Shown one piece after another: positions 7,352 through 16,605 of a stretch of DNA of 64,000 nt (positions within the stretch are counted from its first letter, which is position 1; the number at the start of each line of letters is the position of its first letter). This stretch comes from Novosphingobium sediminicola. Its GTDB lineage: Bacteria > Pseudomonadota > Alphaproteobacteria > Sphingomonadales > Sphingomonadaceae. The translations under genes and the position numbers were made by a program. The notes under the pieces were generated by a model. The model made no database searches, was not told where the DNA came from, and saw nothing but the letters and a program-made list of their open reading frames with translations. The stretch lies in assembly GCF_014196525.1 (NCBI RefSeq), contig NZ_JACIDX010000011.1:1-64000 (forward strand), read 5' to 3'.

Positions 7352-8080
7352 ATGACCAGACTGGGAATTATCGGCAGCGGCGGACGTATGGGCCGCGCCA
7401 TCGCGCAGGCCATTGCCGATGCCGGACACGAACTGGCCGGCGGCGTGGACCGGGACGAGGATGTTGCCCCGCTGGCCGCCGCATCGGATGTGCTGATCGA
7501 CTTCTCCTCGCCCTCCGCGCTCGAAGGCAATCTGGATGCGGCCATCGCGGCGGGCGTGCCGATCCTTATCGGCACCACCGGCCTTGAGGAACGCCACCAC
7601 TGGCTGATCGATCAGGCAGCCGACAAAATCGCCGTGCTGCAAACCGGCAATACCTCGCTGGGCGTCAACATGCTGGCCTTCCTTGTCGAGGAAGCGGCCA
7701 AGCGCCTTGGCGAGGACTGGGACATCGAGATCATCGAAACCCACCACCGGATGAAGGTGGATGCCCCCTCGGGCACAGCGCTGCTCCTTGGCGAGGCCGC
7801 CGCGCGCGGGCGCGAGGTCGGCCTGTCCAACGTGGCCGTGCGCGGGCGCGATGGCATCACCGGCGCGCGCGAATCCGGCACAATTGGCTTTGCAGCTTTG
7901 CGCGGGGGCAGCGTGGCGGGGGATCATACGGTCCATTTCCTGGCCGATAACGAGCGCCTGTCTTTGAGCCATATTGCCGAAAACCGCGGGATCTTTGCGC
8001 GCGGTGCCGTCAAGGGGGCGCTCTGGCTGGCTGGGCGCCCGGCGGGCCGGTATGGGATGCGGGAAGTGTTGGGGCTTTAA
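7352..8080 (+). CDS. dapB: 4-hydroxy-tetrahydrodipicolinate reductase DapB
   Basis: A 242-residue enzyme that reduces 4-hydroxy-tetrahydrodipicolinate with NAD(P)H in the diaminopimelate/lysine pathway. The N-terminal Rossmann motif GIIGSGGRMGRAI (6-18), the middle GTTGL and NTSLGVNM, and the catalytic EIIETHHRMKVDAPSGTALLLG (about 127-148, with the conserved H-H-x-x-K-x-D-x-P-S-G-T signature) are all present, and the length is normal. It ends 11 bases before repeat R1. dapE of the same pathway lies 2.5 kb away on the other strand. Confidence 0.97.
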   Translation: MTRLGIIGSGGRMGRAIAQAIADAGHELAGGVDRDEDVAPLAAASDVLIDFSSPSALEGNLDAAIAAGVPILIGTTGLEERHHWLIDQAADKIAVLQTGNTSLGVNMLAFLVEEAAKRLGEDWDIEIIETHHRMKVDAPSGTALLLGEAAARGREVGLSNVAVRGRDGITGARESGTIGFAALRGGSVAGDHTVHFLADNERLSLSHIAENRGIFARGAVKGALWLAGRPAGRYGMREVLGL

Positions 8081-8091
8081 GGTTTGTAGGG

Positions 8092-8325
8092 GCCTCCGGC
8101 GGGCCAAGGGACTCATCCCTTGGCAATCCCGGTAATGTCTTTGTTGTGGATCGGGTGCGGCATTGGGTGTCGGGCGCGGCATTTGCATTTTAAAGCCTGC
8201 GGTGCTTTTGGCGTAAGTTCGCCGCGCCGCAGGCTTTAAAACATCCAATTTCCCCTATTCTGGCGGATCAAACGCCACCCCATAACGGGATTGCAAAGGG
8301 ACGAGTCCCTTTGCCCGCCGGAGGC
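8092..8325 (+). repeat. Mosaic palindromic intergenic repeat R1 (A-B-A' form)
   Basis: The left end is hairpin A (GCCTCCGGCGGGCCAAGGG, loop, CCCTTGGC); next come the bases that normally follow hairpin D (AATGTCTTTGTTG), then the central inverted repeat B (AAAGCCTGCGGTGC ... GCGCCGCAGGCTTT), then hairpin A again inverted, ending CCCGCCGGAGGC. It fills the gap between dapB and nth, both on the plus strand. It is a hybrid: an outer A module joined to the inner sequence of a D end. Confidence 0.9.
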
Positions 8326-8364
8326 ATCTTGCCCCAAAACGCCATTCCCTCCATACCCCGCCCC

Positions 8365-9012
8365 ATGAAAACCGCCGACATCTTCGAATTCTACCGCCGC
8401 CTTGCCGAGGCCAACCCGGACCCGCAGACCGAGCTGGAGTTCGGCAATACGTATCAGTTGCTGGTGGCGGTGACGCTTTCCGCGCAGGCTACCGATGTGG
8501 GGGTGAACAAGGCGACACGGGCGCTGTTCGAGATCGTCAAGACGCCGCAGGACATGCTGGACCTTGGCGAAGAGGGGTTGAAGGATCACATCAAGACCAT
8601 TGGCCTGTTCAACTCCAAGGCGAAGAACGTGATGGCCATGGCCGAGATCCTCGTGCGCGAGCATGGGGGCGAAGTCCCTGCCGACCGTGACGAGTTGGTC
8701 AAGCTGCCCGGCGTGGGGCGCAAGACGGCCAATGTGGTGCTCAACTGCGCCTTTGGGGCCGAGACCTTTGCTGTGGACACGCATATCTTCCGCGTGGGCA
8801 ACCGCACCGGGTTGGCCAAGGGCAAGAATGTAAATGTTGTCGAGCGCAGCCTTGAGAAGAAAACTCCCAAGCCTTTTCGCGTGGGCGCGCATCATTGGCT
8901 GATCCTGCACGGGCGATACATCTGCAAGGCGCGGACGCCGGAATGCTGGCGGTGTCCGGTGGTGGATCTGTGCGGGTTTAAGGATAAGGTTTTGGAGAAA
9001 AAGAAGAAATGA
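8365..9012 (+). CDS. nth: Endonuclease III (DNA glycosylase/AP lyase)
   Basis: The 215-residue base-excision enzyme removes oxidised pyrimidines and cuts the abasic site. The helix-hairpin-helix LPGVGRKTANVVL holds the catalytic lysine (about K120) and VDTHIFRV the catalytic aspartate (about D138). The C-terminus has the [4Fe-4S] pattern C-x6-C-x2-C-x5-C (CKARTPECWRCPVVDLC). ATG 8365 is the natural start; a longer reading from 8311 would run into repeat R1. The gene ends 5 bases before repeat R2. Confidence 0.97.
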   Translation: MKTADIFEFYRRLAEANPDPQTELEFGNTYQLLVAVTLSAQATDVGVNKATRALFEIVKTPQDMLDLGEEGLKDHIKTIGLFNSKAKNVMAMAEILVREHGGEVPADRDELVKLPGVGRKTANVVLNCAFGAETFAVDTHIFRVGNRTGLAKGKNVNVVERSLEKKTPKPFRVGAHHWLILHGRYICKARTPECWRCPVVDLCGFKDKVLEKKKK

Positions 9013-9016
9013 TGAT

Positions 9017-9228
9017 GCGAGGGTCTGGACCCTCGCGCTCCCGTTACTGTCTGCGTGCGCATAGGGTTCGGCGTTTAAGTGTCAGACGCGGCCTTAGAAT
9101 TTTAAAGCCTGCGGCGCGGGCAGGCATAACCTCACCGCGCCGCAGGCTTTAAATTCACCGCATCCTATCCGGCCCACCATCCCATTAACGGGATTGCAAA
9201 GGGCCCCCGCCCTTTGCCCGCCGGAGGC
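9017..9228 (+). repeat. Mosaic palindromic intergenic repeat R2 (D-B-A' form)
   Basis: Left hairpin D is GCGAGGGTCTGGACCCTCGC followed by GCTCCCGTTACTGTC; the central arms are AAAGCCTGCGGCGC and GCGCCGCAGGCTTT; the right hairpin A' has GCAAAGGG, loop CCCCCG, CCCTTTGC and ends CCGCCGGAGGC. It occupies the gap between the convergent nth and symporter genes, starting 5 bases after the nth stop, and may serve as terminator for both. Confidence 0.92.
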
Positions 9229-9241
9229 AAAACCCCCAAAC

Positions 9242-10543
9242 CTACCCCTCCAGATGCAACCCCTTGCGCCCATGCTCGGCCGTATCATGCGGCGCCTCGG
9301 GCAGCGGCGCATCGGGATCGAGCGGCGGCTGCAACATGCCCTCGGCGCGGCAGACGACGGCGGTGGCCACGGCATTGCCGAAAACGCTGGTGCCCGAACG
9401 GCCCATGTCGAGGAACGTGTCGATGCCCAGCAACAGCGCCACGCCCTCGACCGGCACGTGGAACTGATTGAGCGTGGCGGCGATGACGACGAGGCTGGCG
9501 CGCGGCACGCCCGCGATGCCCTTGGACGAGACCATCAGCGTCAGGAGCATCAGGATCTGCTGCTGAAAGCTGAGATGGATGCCATAAGCCTGCGCGATAA
9601 AGAGCGAGGCGAAGCTGGTGTACATCATCGACCCGTCGAGGTTGAACGCATAGCCCAGCGGCAGCACGAAGCCCGACACGCGGCGCGGCACGCCAAAGCG
9701 GTCGAGCGCCTCGAACATCCGGGGCAAGGATGCATCGCTGGTCGCGGTCGAGAAGGTGATCAGCACCGGCTCGCGAACATAGCGCATCAGCAGGAAGATC
9801 TTCTTGCCCAGGAACAGGCTGCCCGCCGCGATCAGGATGATCCAGAGGATGGCCAGACCCGCATAGAATTCACCCGCCAGCACGCCATAGGTGGCGATGA
9901 TGCCCAGCCCCTTTTGCGCCACGATCGAGGCCGCCGCGCCAAACACCGCGATGGGCGAGACGCTCATCACATAGCCGGTGACCTGCAGCATCATCTGCAC
10001 CACCGCCTCGGCGAATTCGACGATGATCTTGCCCTTGGCGCCAATCGCGCTGAGCGCCACGCCGCAGAACACCGAGAACAGCAGGATCTGGAGCACATTG
10101 TTGGTGGCCATCGCCTCCATCGCGCTGGTCGGGAAGATTTCCAGCACGAAATGGCGAACGGTCAGCTCCTTGGTGGCCAGATCGACCCCGGCGCTGGCCA
10201 CGGCATTGACGCCCACGCCCGGCTGCCACCAATTGACCAGCACCATGCCCAGCAGCAGCGAGACGAAGCTGGCCGAGATGAACCATGCCATCGCCTTGGC
10301 GCCGATGCGGCCCAGCGCGGTCGAATCGCCCATGCCCGCAATGCCGGTGATGATCGTCGATGCGATCAGCGGCGCGATGATCATCTTGATCAGATGCAGG
10401 AACACATCGGGCAGCAGTTTCAGATAATCGGCCCATGCCGCCAGCAAGGGATCGGCCGGATCATAGGACGAATGCAGGACATAGCCCAAGCCTATGCCCA
10501 GAATCAGGCCCAGAATCAGGAATTGCGTCAGACGCTGGCGCAT
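9242..10543 (-). CDS. Dicarboxylate/amino acid:cation symporter (DAACS family, GltP/DctA-like)
   Basis: A 433-residue inner-membrane carrier for C4-dicarboxylates or glutamate/aspartate driven by protons or sodium. The helices follow the family pattern; the re-entrant serine-rich loop appears as FSTATSDASLPRMF (about 262-275) and the conserved LPLGYAFNLDGSMMY (about 291-305) is the NMDG-like substrate/cation site. The C-terminal GVPRASLVV and the D-x-F-LDMGRSGTSVFGN segment are also present. The substrate cannot be fixed from sequence. Convergent with nth across R2. Confidence 0.9.
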   Translation of the reverse strand: MRQRLTQFLILGLILGIGLGYVLHSSYDPADPLLAAWADYLKLLPDVFLHLIKMIIAPLIASTIITGIAGMGDSTALGRIGAKAMAWFISASFVSLLLGMVLVNWWQPGVGVNAVASAGVDLATKELTVRHFVLEIFPTSAMEAMATNNVLQILLFSVFCGVALSAIGAKGKIIVEFAEAVVQMMLQVTGYVMSVSPIAVFGAAASIVAQKGLGIIATYGVLAGEFYAGLAILWIILIAAGSLFLGKKIFLLMRYVREPVLITFSTATSDASLPRMFEALDRFGVPRRVSGFVLPLGYAFNLDGSMMYTSFASLFIAQAYGIHLSFQQQILMLLTLMVSSKGIAGVPRASLVVIAATLNQFHVPVEGVALLLGIDTFLDMGRSGTSVFGNAVATAVVCRAEGMLQPPLDPDAPLPEAPHDTAEHGRKGLHLEG

Positions 10544-10616
10544 CTTGGAAAAACTCCGAAAGAAAAAATCCGGCTACCAATCCCCGCGTGTGCGGGCAAT
10601 TGGGCCGGATAGCGTA

Positions 10617-11780
10617 TCAGGCGCGTTTAAGACCGGCGATGGCGATGCGGGCATAGATCCGCGAGAGCGCCTCAAGATCGGGAATCGCAACCGCCTCGTC
10701 CTTCTTATGCATCGTGGCGTTGCACAGGCCAAATTCGATGACCGGGGCCAAAGCTTTGAGGAAGCGCGCGTCCGACGTGCCGCCGCTGGTGGAAATTTCG
10801 GTGTCCAGCCCGGTTTCGGCGCGGATCGCATCGACCACGATGGCCGAAAACTCGCCCGGCGGGGTCAGGAAAGCCTCGCCCGAGATCACCGGACGCACGG
10901 ATGCGCCATGCTTGGCGCCGATCTCACGCACCAGCTTTGACAGGCTTTCGCCCGTGTGCAGATCGTTGAAACGGATCGAGATGCGCGCGCTGGCCTTTTG
11001 CGGGATGACATTGGTGGCCGGATTGCCGCAGGCGATATCGGTCACTTCCAGATTGCTCGGCTGGAACCAGTCGGTCCCCTCATCCAGCTTGATCGCCTTC
11101 AGTTCCGACAGCATCGCCACCAGCCGCGTGATCGGATTGTCGGCCAGATGCGGATAGGCGACATGGCCCTGTTGGCCCTCGACCTCGATCCACATATTGA
11201 CGCTGCCGCGCCGCCCGACCTTGATCATGTCGCCAAGGCGGTTGACGCTGGTGGGCTCACCCACAAGGATCAGGTCGGGATTGATCCCGGCCTCGCGCAT
11301 ATGCTCGATGATCTTGACCGTGCCGAAGGTCGCCGCGCCTTCCTCATCGCCGGTGATGATCAGGCTGATCGTGCCTGCCTCGCGCGGAATATCGCGCAGG
11401 GCGGCGATGAAGGCGGCAACCGAGCCCTTCATATCCACCGCGCCGCGACCATAGAGCAGCTCTCCCCGGCGTTCGGGCGCAAAAGGCGCGCTGCTCCACC
11501 CCTCGCCCGGCGGGACGACATCGACATGGCCTGCATAGGCGAAATGGCGGCTGCCCTCGGGTCCGGTGCGGATCGCGAACAGGTTTTCCACCGGCCCGTC
11601 GGGCGCCTCGCCCACCACCGCGCGGTGGATGGCAAAGCCCAGCGGCACCAGCATTTCCTCAAGACAATCGAACACCAGCCCCGTCGCGGGCGTCACGCTG
11701 GGGCAGGCAATCAGGGCCTCGGCCAATTCGGCCACACCGGCGCCGGGCCGGACCAACTCGCTCTTCACCATGTCATTCAT
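10617..11780 (-). CDS. dapE: Succinyl-diaminopimelate desuccinylase DapE
   Basis: The 387-residue dinuclear zinc amidohydrolase (M20 family) splits N-succinyl-LL-diaminopimelate in lysine and cell-wall synthesis. Metal and catalytic motifs: YAGHVDVVPPG (His and Asp, about 85-95), YGRGAVDMKGS (bridging Asp), TGDEEG (catalytic and metal Glu pair) and the C-terminal SGGTSDARFL with GLCNATMHKKDE. The length is standard. Start ATG 11780. It is divergent from the cupin gene that begins about 90 bases away. Confidence 0.96.
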   Translation of the reverse strand: MNDMVKSELVRPGAGVAELAEALIACPSVTPATGLVFDCLEEMLVPLGFAIHRAVVGEAPDGPVENLFAIRTGPEGSRHFAYAGHVDVVPPGEGWSSAPFAPERRGELLYGRGAVDMKGSVAAFIAALRDIPREAGTISLIITGDEEGAATFGTVKIIEHMREAGINPDLILVGEPTSVNRLGDMIKVGRRGSVNMWIEVEGQQGHVAYPHLADNPITRLVAMLSELKAIKLDEGTDWFQPSNLEVTDIACGNPATNVIPQKASARISIRFNDLHTGESLSKLVREIGAKHGASVRPVISGEAFLTPPGEFSAIVVDAIRAETGLDTEISTSGGTSDARFLKALAPVIEFGLCNATMHKKDEAVAIPDLEALSRIYARIAIAGLKRA

Positions 11781-11870
11781 GCCCCTCGCCTAGCAAATGC
11801 ATGGCCAAGGGCAAGTGGAGTTTGGCCCATCCGGCTTGCCGCCAACCCCTGCCCGCCCTATCCTGCGCCC

Positions 11871-12320
11871 ATGCCACGGATCGACCTTGCCTCGCTCGCC
11901 CATACCAACCGCACCGGCTATCCGCCCGAACATGCGCGACAGGTCGCGGGGCGATGGTACAGCCGCCTTGCCCCGCTGGCCGGGCTTGCCCATCTGGGGG
12001 CCAGCCATGTCGTGCTCAAACCCGGCGCGTGGTCGTCCCAGCGCCACTGGCACGACGGCGAGGACGAGATGGTCGTGATGCTGAGCGGCGAGGCGGTGCT
12101 GGTCGAGGATGGCGCGCGCAGCATCATGCGGGCGGGCGATCTGGCAGTCTTTCCGGCGGGCGTGGCCAATGGCCATCATCTGATTAATGAGAGCGAAGAG
12201 GACTGCACCTTCCTCGCCCTGTCGGCAGGCCCGCGCACCGCAGGCGGCTACAGCGACATCGACATGATCTTTGAAGACGACCGTTTTCTCCACCGCGACG
12301 GCACACCCTTTGCGGATTGA
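11871..12320 (+). CDS. Cupin-domain protein
   Basis: A 149-residue single-domain cupin. The two cupin motifs are visible: VVLKPGAWSSQRHWHDGEDEMVVMLSG (two His, one Glu for metal) and GDLAVFPAGVANGHHLIN (third His). Such small cupins often bind a divalent metal and act as enzymes or sugar/aromatic sensors; no substrate is suggested here. ATG 11871 gives a compact protein, while longer readings extend through the dapE antisense strand. The LysE gene follows 21 bases later on the same strand, so an operon is likely. Confidence 0.85.
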   Translation: MPRIDLASLAHTNRTGYPPEHARQVAGRWYSRLAPLAGLAHLGASHVVLKPGAWSSQRHWHDGEDEMVVMLSGEAVLVEDGARSIMRAGDLAVFPAGVANGHHLINESEEDCTFLALSAGPRTAGGYSDIDMIFEDDRFLHRDGTPFAD

Positions 12321-12341
12321 TGCGCGGCGCGGGGCACGGCC

Positions 12342-12950
12342 ATGACGATCAACTGGTTTGAATTTGCCATCGCCGTGCTGGTGATCGAGCTGACGCCGGG
12401 GCCGAATATGGCATGGCTTGCCGCGCTCAGCCTGGCCGAGGGGCGGCGCGCCGGATGGGTGGCGACGGCCGGGATCGGGATCGGACTGGCGCTCAATGCG
12501 ATGCTGGCGGCGCTGGGGCTGGTCGAATTGCTCAGCGTTCGGCCCGGTCTGCAATCGGGGTTGCGCTGGGCCGGTGTGGCGCTGATGCTCTGGCTGGCAT
12601 GGCAGGCGTGGCGCGAAGCGGACATGGTAGCCAAGGCAACGGAGCCGCAGGGCGCGGGGCGCCATTTCGTCTCGGGCCTGCTGGTCAATCTGTTCAACCC
12701 CAAGGCGCTGCTGTTCTTTGTCGTGGTGGTCCCGCCTTTCCTTGGCGGCGCGGCGCCGTCGATCCCACAGGCCATGGGCTTTGCCGCGATCAGCGTGGGG
12801 CTGGCAACAGCGGTCCATCTGGCCATTGTGGCGGGCGGGGCCAAAGCGCATGGCCTGATCAGCAACCCGCGCCGGATGCAAAAGATCCGGCGCGTGATGG
12901 CGCTGATCATGCTGGGCATTGCGCTCTGGCTGGCCGGTTCGGCGCTTTAG
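12342..12950 (+). CDS. LysE/RhtB family amino-acid exporter
   Basis: The 202-residue protein has the six-helix LysE fold. The start carries the family signature (VIELTPGPNMAWLAALSLAEGRRAG, with the TPGPN motif), then a second helix (GIGIGLALNAMLAALGL), then VALMLWLAWQAWR, and the conserved FVSGLLVNLFNPKALLFFVVVVPPF (about 108-132). These proteins export amino acids or related solutes; the exact substrate is unknown. Its last 4 bases overlap the end of the convergent S1/P1 nuclease gene. Confidence 0.92.
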   Translation: MTINWFEFAIAVLVIELTPGPNMAWLAALSLAEGRRAGWVATAGIGIGLALNAMLAALGLVELLSVRPGLQSGLRWAGVALMLWLAWQAWREADMVAKATEPQGAGRHFVSGLLVNLFNPKALLFFVVVVPPFLGGAAPSIPQAMGFAAISVGLATAVHLAIVAGGAKAHGLISNPRRMQKIRRVMALIMLGIALWLAGSAL

Positions 12951-13879
12951 CTGCCCAGCGTTTCGTCCAGCACCTTGGCCAGACGCAGCCCGCCCTGAAG
13001 CAGGCGCTGGCTGACGATGGGAATGTCCTGCGCGATGGCCTCGTCGCTGATGGTCACATCCTTCGAGGTCTTTTCCTCGGCGCTCACCACATGGCCGAAG
13101 GCCTGCGGGTAAACCGTGTCATGGGCGATCTGCCAGCTTTCCTGAGCCCAGTCGGCAATGCCGCCGGTGGCGATCTGCGCACGGTCCGCCGCATCATAGG
13201 CGCGGATCTCGGGCAGCTTGCCCGCCTTCTGCGCGCGGATGACAAGGAAATTGTCCCACATCCAATGCAGGTTGAGCGTGCCCGGCTTGGGGTTCACCAC
13301 CGTGGGCGGGGTGGTGTTGATGATATAGGGTTCGCCCGGCAGGTTGGTGACCGTGACGCCATTGCCGCCCGCGTCATGGGCATGTTCGGCAGCATGGAGC
13401 GGCTGATGCAGGTCGCCCACGATATGGCTGAGGAAAGCAAGCGCTTCGAGGCGTTGGGCGACCGGCAGGCTCTTGTCGGCCAGAATGCGTTCAAAGCGGG
13501 TGATCTGGAACGTGGCGCATTGGCCGCCGCTGCAATTGGCCTTCATGTCAAAGGCGGGCGCGGTGATGTCGCCATCATGGTAATGCCAGGGGAAGGTGTG
13601 GCCCCAGCGCCAGCTCTCGCTGCGCAGGCAATCGGGCCATGTCGCCGCGTCGCCCAGCGAATGCACCGGGCATTTGGCCGTCCCCAGCCCTTTCTGCGCC
13701 GTCAGCAGCGCAGCGATCGCCGCCTTGGTCTTGGGCGAAACATTGGCCAGTGCGATATTGGCGATCGTGCGATGGCCCAGATCGCCCCATGCCAGCGCGG
13801 GGGTCGATACGGACAGGCCCAATGCCGCCACACCGGCGGCCAGAAGCTTCAAACTTTTGCGAAACTTTTTGCGAGTCAT
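12947..13879 (-). CDS. Secreted S1/P1-type nuclease
   Basis: A 310-residue protein with a signal peptide (basic start, LLAAGVAALGLSVS, cleavage after TPALA) so that mature protein begins with the tryptophan of WGDLGHR, which in S1/P1 nucleases is the first zinc ligand. Other zinc ligands are in HYHDGD, FLSHIVGDLHQPLHA and the GGN/HWMWDN segments. It is predicted to degrade single-stranded nucleic acids outside the cytoplasm or release phosphate from nucleotides. ATG 13879 is preferred over an upstream TTG at 13906. Confidence 0.92.
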   Translation of the reverse strand: MTRKKFRKSLKLLAAGVAALGLSVSTPALAWGDLGHRTIANIALANVSPKTKAAIAALLTAQKGLGTAKCPVHSLGDAATWPDCLRSESWRWGHTFPWHYHDGDITAPAFDMKANCSGGQCATFQITRFERILADKSLPVAQRLEALAFLSHIVGDLHQPLHAAEHAHDAGGNGVTVTNLPGEPYIINTTPPTVVNPKPGTLNLHWMWDNFLVIRAQKAGKLPEIRAYDAADRAQIATGGIADWAQESWQIAHDTVYPQAFGHVVSAEEKTSKDVTISDEAIAQDIPIVSQRLLQGGLRLAKVLDETLGS

Positions 13880-13948
13880 GGGGGTAAGCGACCTCACTTG
13901 AGACAAACTTACCCCGATGTTAGCGGTGGAATGTGACAGCCGTAAAGC

Positions 13949-14605
13949 TTAAAGCTCGGCATCCCCCAGCACCGCCGCGCGGATCTCGGCAATGCCCAGC
14001 CCCGTCTCGCTGCTGGTGATCATCACCTCGGGATAGGCCGCCGAATGCTTGCGCGCCTCGGCCACAACCTTGGCATAGACCTCGTCCAGCTCGCTGGCCT
14101 TGACCTTGTCCGCCTTGGTCAGCACGAGGCGATAGGACAGCGCCGCTCCATCGAGCATTTCCATCATTTCCAGATCGGGCGGCTTCACCCCATGACGGCT
14201 GTCGATCAGCACCAGCGCGCGCTTCAACACCACACGCCCGCGCAGGAAATCGCGCACCAGCTTCTTCCACTGCTCCACCACCTTGGGCGGGGCCTTGGCA
14301 AAGCCATAGCCGGGCATGTCGACCAGACGGAAATCGGGCAATTCGCCCATCGTCCCGCCCACGTCGAAGAAGTTCAGCTCCTGCGTGCGCCCCGGCGTGA
14401 CCGAGGTGCGCGCCAGCGACTTGCGCCCGGTGATCGCGTTCAAGAGCGAGCTTTTGCCCACATTCGAACGCCCCGCAAAGGCGATTTCCGCCACCGCCGG
14501 ATCGGGCAAAAATTTCAGCGAGGGCGCCGAAAGCAGGAAGTCGATGCGCCCGGAAAACACTTTCCGGGCGCGCTCGATCAATTCAAGGTTCTGTTCTTCA
14601 GTCAC
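13949..14605 (-). CDS. engB: Ribosome biogenesis GTPase EngB (YihA/YsxC)
   Basis: A 218-residue small GTPase. G1 is AGRSNVGKSS (about 43-52), the G2 threonine is in TSVTPGRTQ, G3 is DMPGYGFA, G4 is TKADK and G5 follows as TSSETG. EngB assists assembly of the large ribosomal subunit. It is the last gene of the rpmH-rnpA-yidD-yidC-engB transcription unit, and its ATG overlaps the yidC stop by four bases (ATGA), indicating coupled translation. Confidence 0.96.
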   Translation of the reverse strand: MTEEQNLELIERARKVFSGRIDFLLSAPSLKFLPDPAVAEIAFAGRSNVGKSSLLNAITGRKSLARTSVTPGRTQELNFFDVGGTMGELPDFRLVDMPGYGFAKAPPKVVEQWKKLVRDFLRGRVVLKRALVLIDSRHGVKPPDLEMMEMLDGAALSYRLVLTKADKVKASELDEVYAKVVAEARKHSAAYPEVMITSSETGLGIAEIRAAVLGDAEL

Positions 14606-16359
14606 TTTTTCTTATGCGTCGCGGCTTCGACCACGGCGCGCTCCTTATCGACATTCTTCTTCAAGTCAGGATGCCGTGCGTACAGATACTTCTGCTGAGC
14701 AATGGTCAGAAGGTTCGAGGTGATCCAGTAAACCAGCAGGCCCGAGGCAAAGGGCGCCATGATGAACATCATCATCCACGGCATGATGCCCATCACCTGC
14801 TGCTGCGCGGGATCGGGGGCGGCCGGTTGCAGCTTGAACTGAAGCCACATGGTGATGCCCAGAATGACCGCCAGCACGCCGATCGCCAGGAAGCTGGGCG
14901 GATCGAAGGGCAGCAGGCCGAACAGGTTGAGGATATGCTTGGGATCGGGCGCAGACAGATCGTGGATCCACAGCGCGAAAGGCTGGTGACGCATGTCGAT
15001 CGACACCATCAGCACCTTATACAGCGCAAAGAACACCGGGATCTGCAGGAAGATCGGCAAGCAACCGGCAAGCGGGTTGACGCCCTCTTCCTTGTACAGC
15101 TTCATGGTTTCTTCCTGAAGCTTCTGCTTGTCGTCCTTATAGCGCTCCTGCAGCGACTTCATCTTGGGCTGGATCGCCTTCATCGCCGCCATGCTGGCGA
15201 ACTGGCGCTGGGCCACAGGGAACATGATGCCGCGCACGATGACGGTCAGCAGGATGATCGCCACGCCGAAATTGCCGACGAACTTAAACAGCGAACGCAG
15301 CAGCCAGAAGATCGGCTTTTCAAACCAGCGGAACCAGCCCCAGTCGATAGCGAGACTGAAGCGGGTCACGCCCTGGGCCTCATACTTGTCGAGCAGCAGG
15401 CTTTCCTTGGCGCCAGCAAACAGACGGGTGGAGCGCAGCGCGGTCTGGCCGGGGGCCACCACCTGCGGCTGATAGATCAGGTCGGCACGGAAGAGCTGAT
15501 TGCCAAGGCTGCGATAATCGCCCGTGGCAGGCACCGCTTCGGGCACAAGCACGCTCATCCAATAGATGTCGGTAAAGCCGATCCAGTTGGTCTTGCCATC
15601 AGGATTGACCTGACCCTTTTCGGCGACATCCTTGTAATTGACGCCAAAGTTGACCGCTTCATCATAGGCGCCAAAGGGGCCCGAGTGGATGTTCCACGAA
15701 TCGACGCTGGCGGTCTTTTCGGTGCGGCGGATAAGACCAAAGGGCTGCACGCTCACCGGCGCAGGGCTGGCGTTCTGCACGGCCTGCTTGGCGGTGATCA
15801 TGTAATCATCGTCAATGCTGAAGGTGATGGTATAGGTCTGGCCCGTGGTGTTGGCCCAGCTCAGCGTCACCGGCGTCTGCGGCGTCAGCTTGGCCCCGGC
15901 AGGCGCGGCCCAGACGGTCGTGCCATTAGGCGTGGCCACGCCCTGACCGACCCAGCCCACCTGCGCGAAATGTTCGGCGGGGGTCCCGGCGGGGCTGAAC
16001 AGGCGAACCGGCGCGCTGTCCTTGTCGATGGTCTGCTTGTGACGATTGATCGACAGATCATCGACCACCGCGCCCACCAGATTGATCGAGCCCGACAGGC
16101 CCGGCGCTTCCACCTTGACGCGGCCACCGGCGTTAAGATCCGCGTTGAGCGCCTTGGCCTCAATCGCCTGATCCACCACGCTGCCAAGGCCGCCTTCGCG
16201 GGTCGGCTTGGCGCTGGCCGCAGGGGTCGGCGCGGCCGATGCCACCGCCGCCGGCTTCTTGCCCATGTCGGGATAGAAATAGCGCAGGCCCGCATCCCAG
16301 CCGAACAGCAACAGCCCGGTCAGCAGCATGGCAATAATCAGATTGCGCTGGTTACTCAC
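14602..16359 (-). CDS. yidC: Membrane protein insertase YidC
   Basis: The 585-residue protein inserts and folds inner-membrane proteins, alone or with SecYEG. Residues 4-22 form the N-terminal membrane anchor, followed by a large periplasmic beta domain (to about residue 350). The core insertase domain has helices FVGNFGVAIILLTVIVRGIMFP (with the conserved arginine), MKSLQERYKDDKQKLQEE in the cytosolic coiled-coil hairpin, VNPLAGCLPIFLQIPVFFALY, and two C-terminal helices. The length is typical of Gram-negative YidC. Confidence 0.97.
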   Translation of the reverse strand: MSNQRNLIIAMLLTGLLLFGWDAGLRYFYPDMGKKPAAVASAAPTPAASAKPTREGGLGSVVDQAIEAKALNADLNAGGRVKVEAPGLSGSINLVGAVVDDLSINRHKQTIDKDSAPVRLFSPAGTPAEHFAQVGWVGQGVATPNGTTVWAAPAGAKLTPQTPVTLSWANTTGQTYTITFSIDDDYMITAKQAVQNASPAPVSVQPFGLIRRTEKTASVDSWNIHSGPFGAYDEAVNFGVNYKDVAEKGQVNPDGKTNWIGFTDIYWMSVLVPEAVPATGDYRSLGNQLFRADLIYQPQVVAPGQTALRSTRLFAGAKESLLLDKYEAQGVTRFSLAIDWGWFRWFEKPIFWLLRSLFKFVGNFGVAIILLTVIVRGIMFPVAQRQFASMAAMKAIQPKMKSLQERYKDDKQKLQEETMKLYKEEGVNPLAGCLPIFLQIPVFFALYKVLMVSIDMRHQPFALWIHDLSAPDPKHILNLFGLLPFDPPSFLAIGVLAVILGITMWLQFKLQPAAPDPAQQQVMGIMPWMMMFIMAPFASGLLVYWITSNLLTIAQQKYLYARHPDLKKNVDKERAVVEAATHKKK

Positions 16360-16395
16360 GCATATTTCCCCAATACATTGGTCAAAATTACAGGT

Positions 16396-16605
16396 TCAAG
16401 GGACGGGGTCATAGCCATGACCGCCCCATGGATGGCAGCGCAATAGACGCTTCACCGTCAACCATCCACCCTTAATCGCGCCATGTTTTTGCAAGGCCTC
16501 GATCGCATAGGCCGAGCAGGATGGCGAATAGCGGCAGGTGGGCGGCATCATGGCCGACGGTCCCCATTGCCACAGACGGGCGATGAAGATCAGCACATAT
16601 TTCAC
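16396..16605 (-). CDS. yidD: Membrane protein insertion efficiency factor YidD
   Basis: A 69-residue membrane-associated protein that supports YidC. The family signature is complete: [19 protein letters not shown] (three cysteines) and [16 protein letters not shown] at the end. It overlaps rnpA by four bases and lies 36 bases before yidC, the usual order. Confidence 0.96.
   Translation of the reverse strand: MKYVLIFIARLWQWGPSAMMPPTCRYSPSCSAYAIEALQKHGAIKGGWLTVKRLLRCHPWGGHGYDPVP

Noticed and set aside
9194..10612. 472-codon plus-strand open frame
   Set aside because: Antisense of the symporter gene; low-complexity H/R/Q-rich product.
12413..13936. 507-codon plus-strand open frame spanning two genes
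   Set aside because: It is the wrong frame of LysE followed by the antisense of the S1/P1 nuclease; no continuous domain.
14614..16446. 610-codon plus-strand open frame
   Set aside because: Antisense of yidC, whose motifs are complete; the shadow has no recognisable fold.
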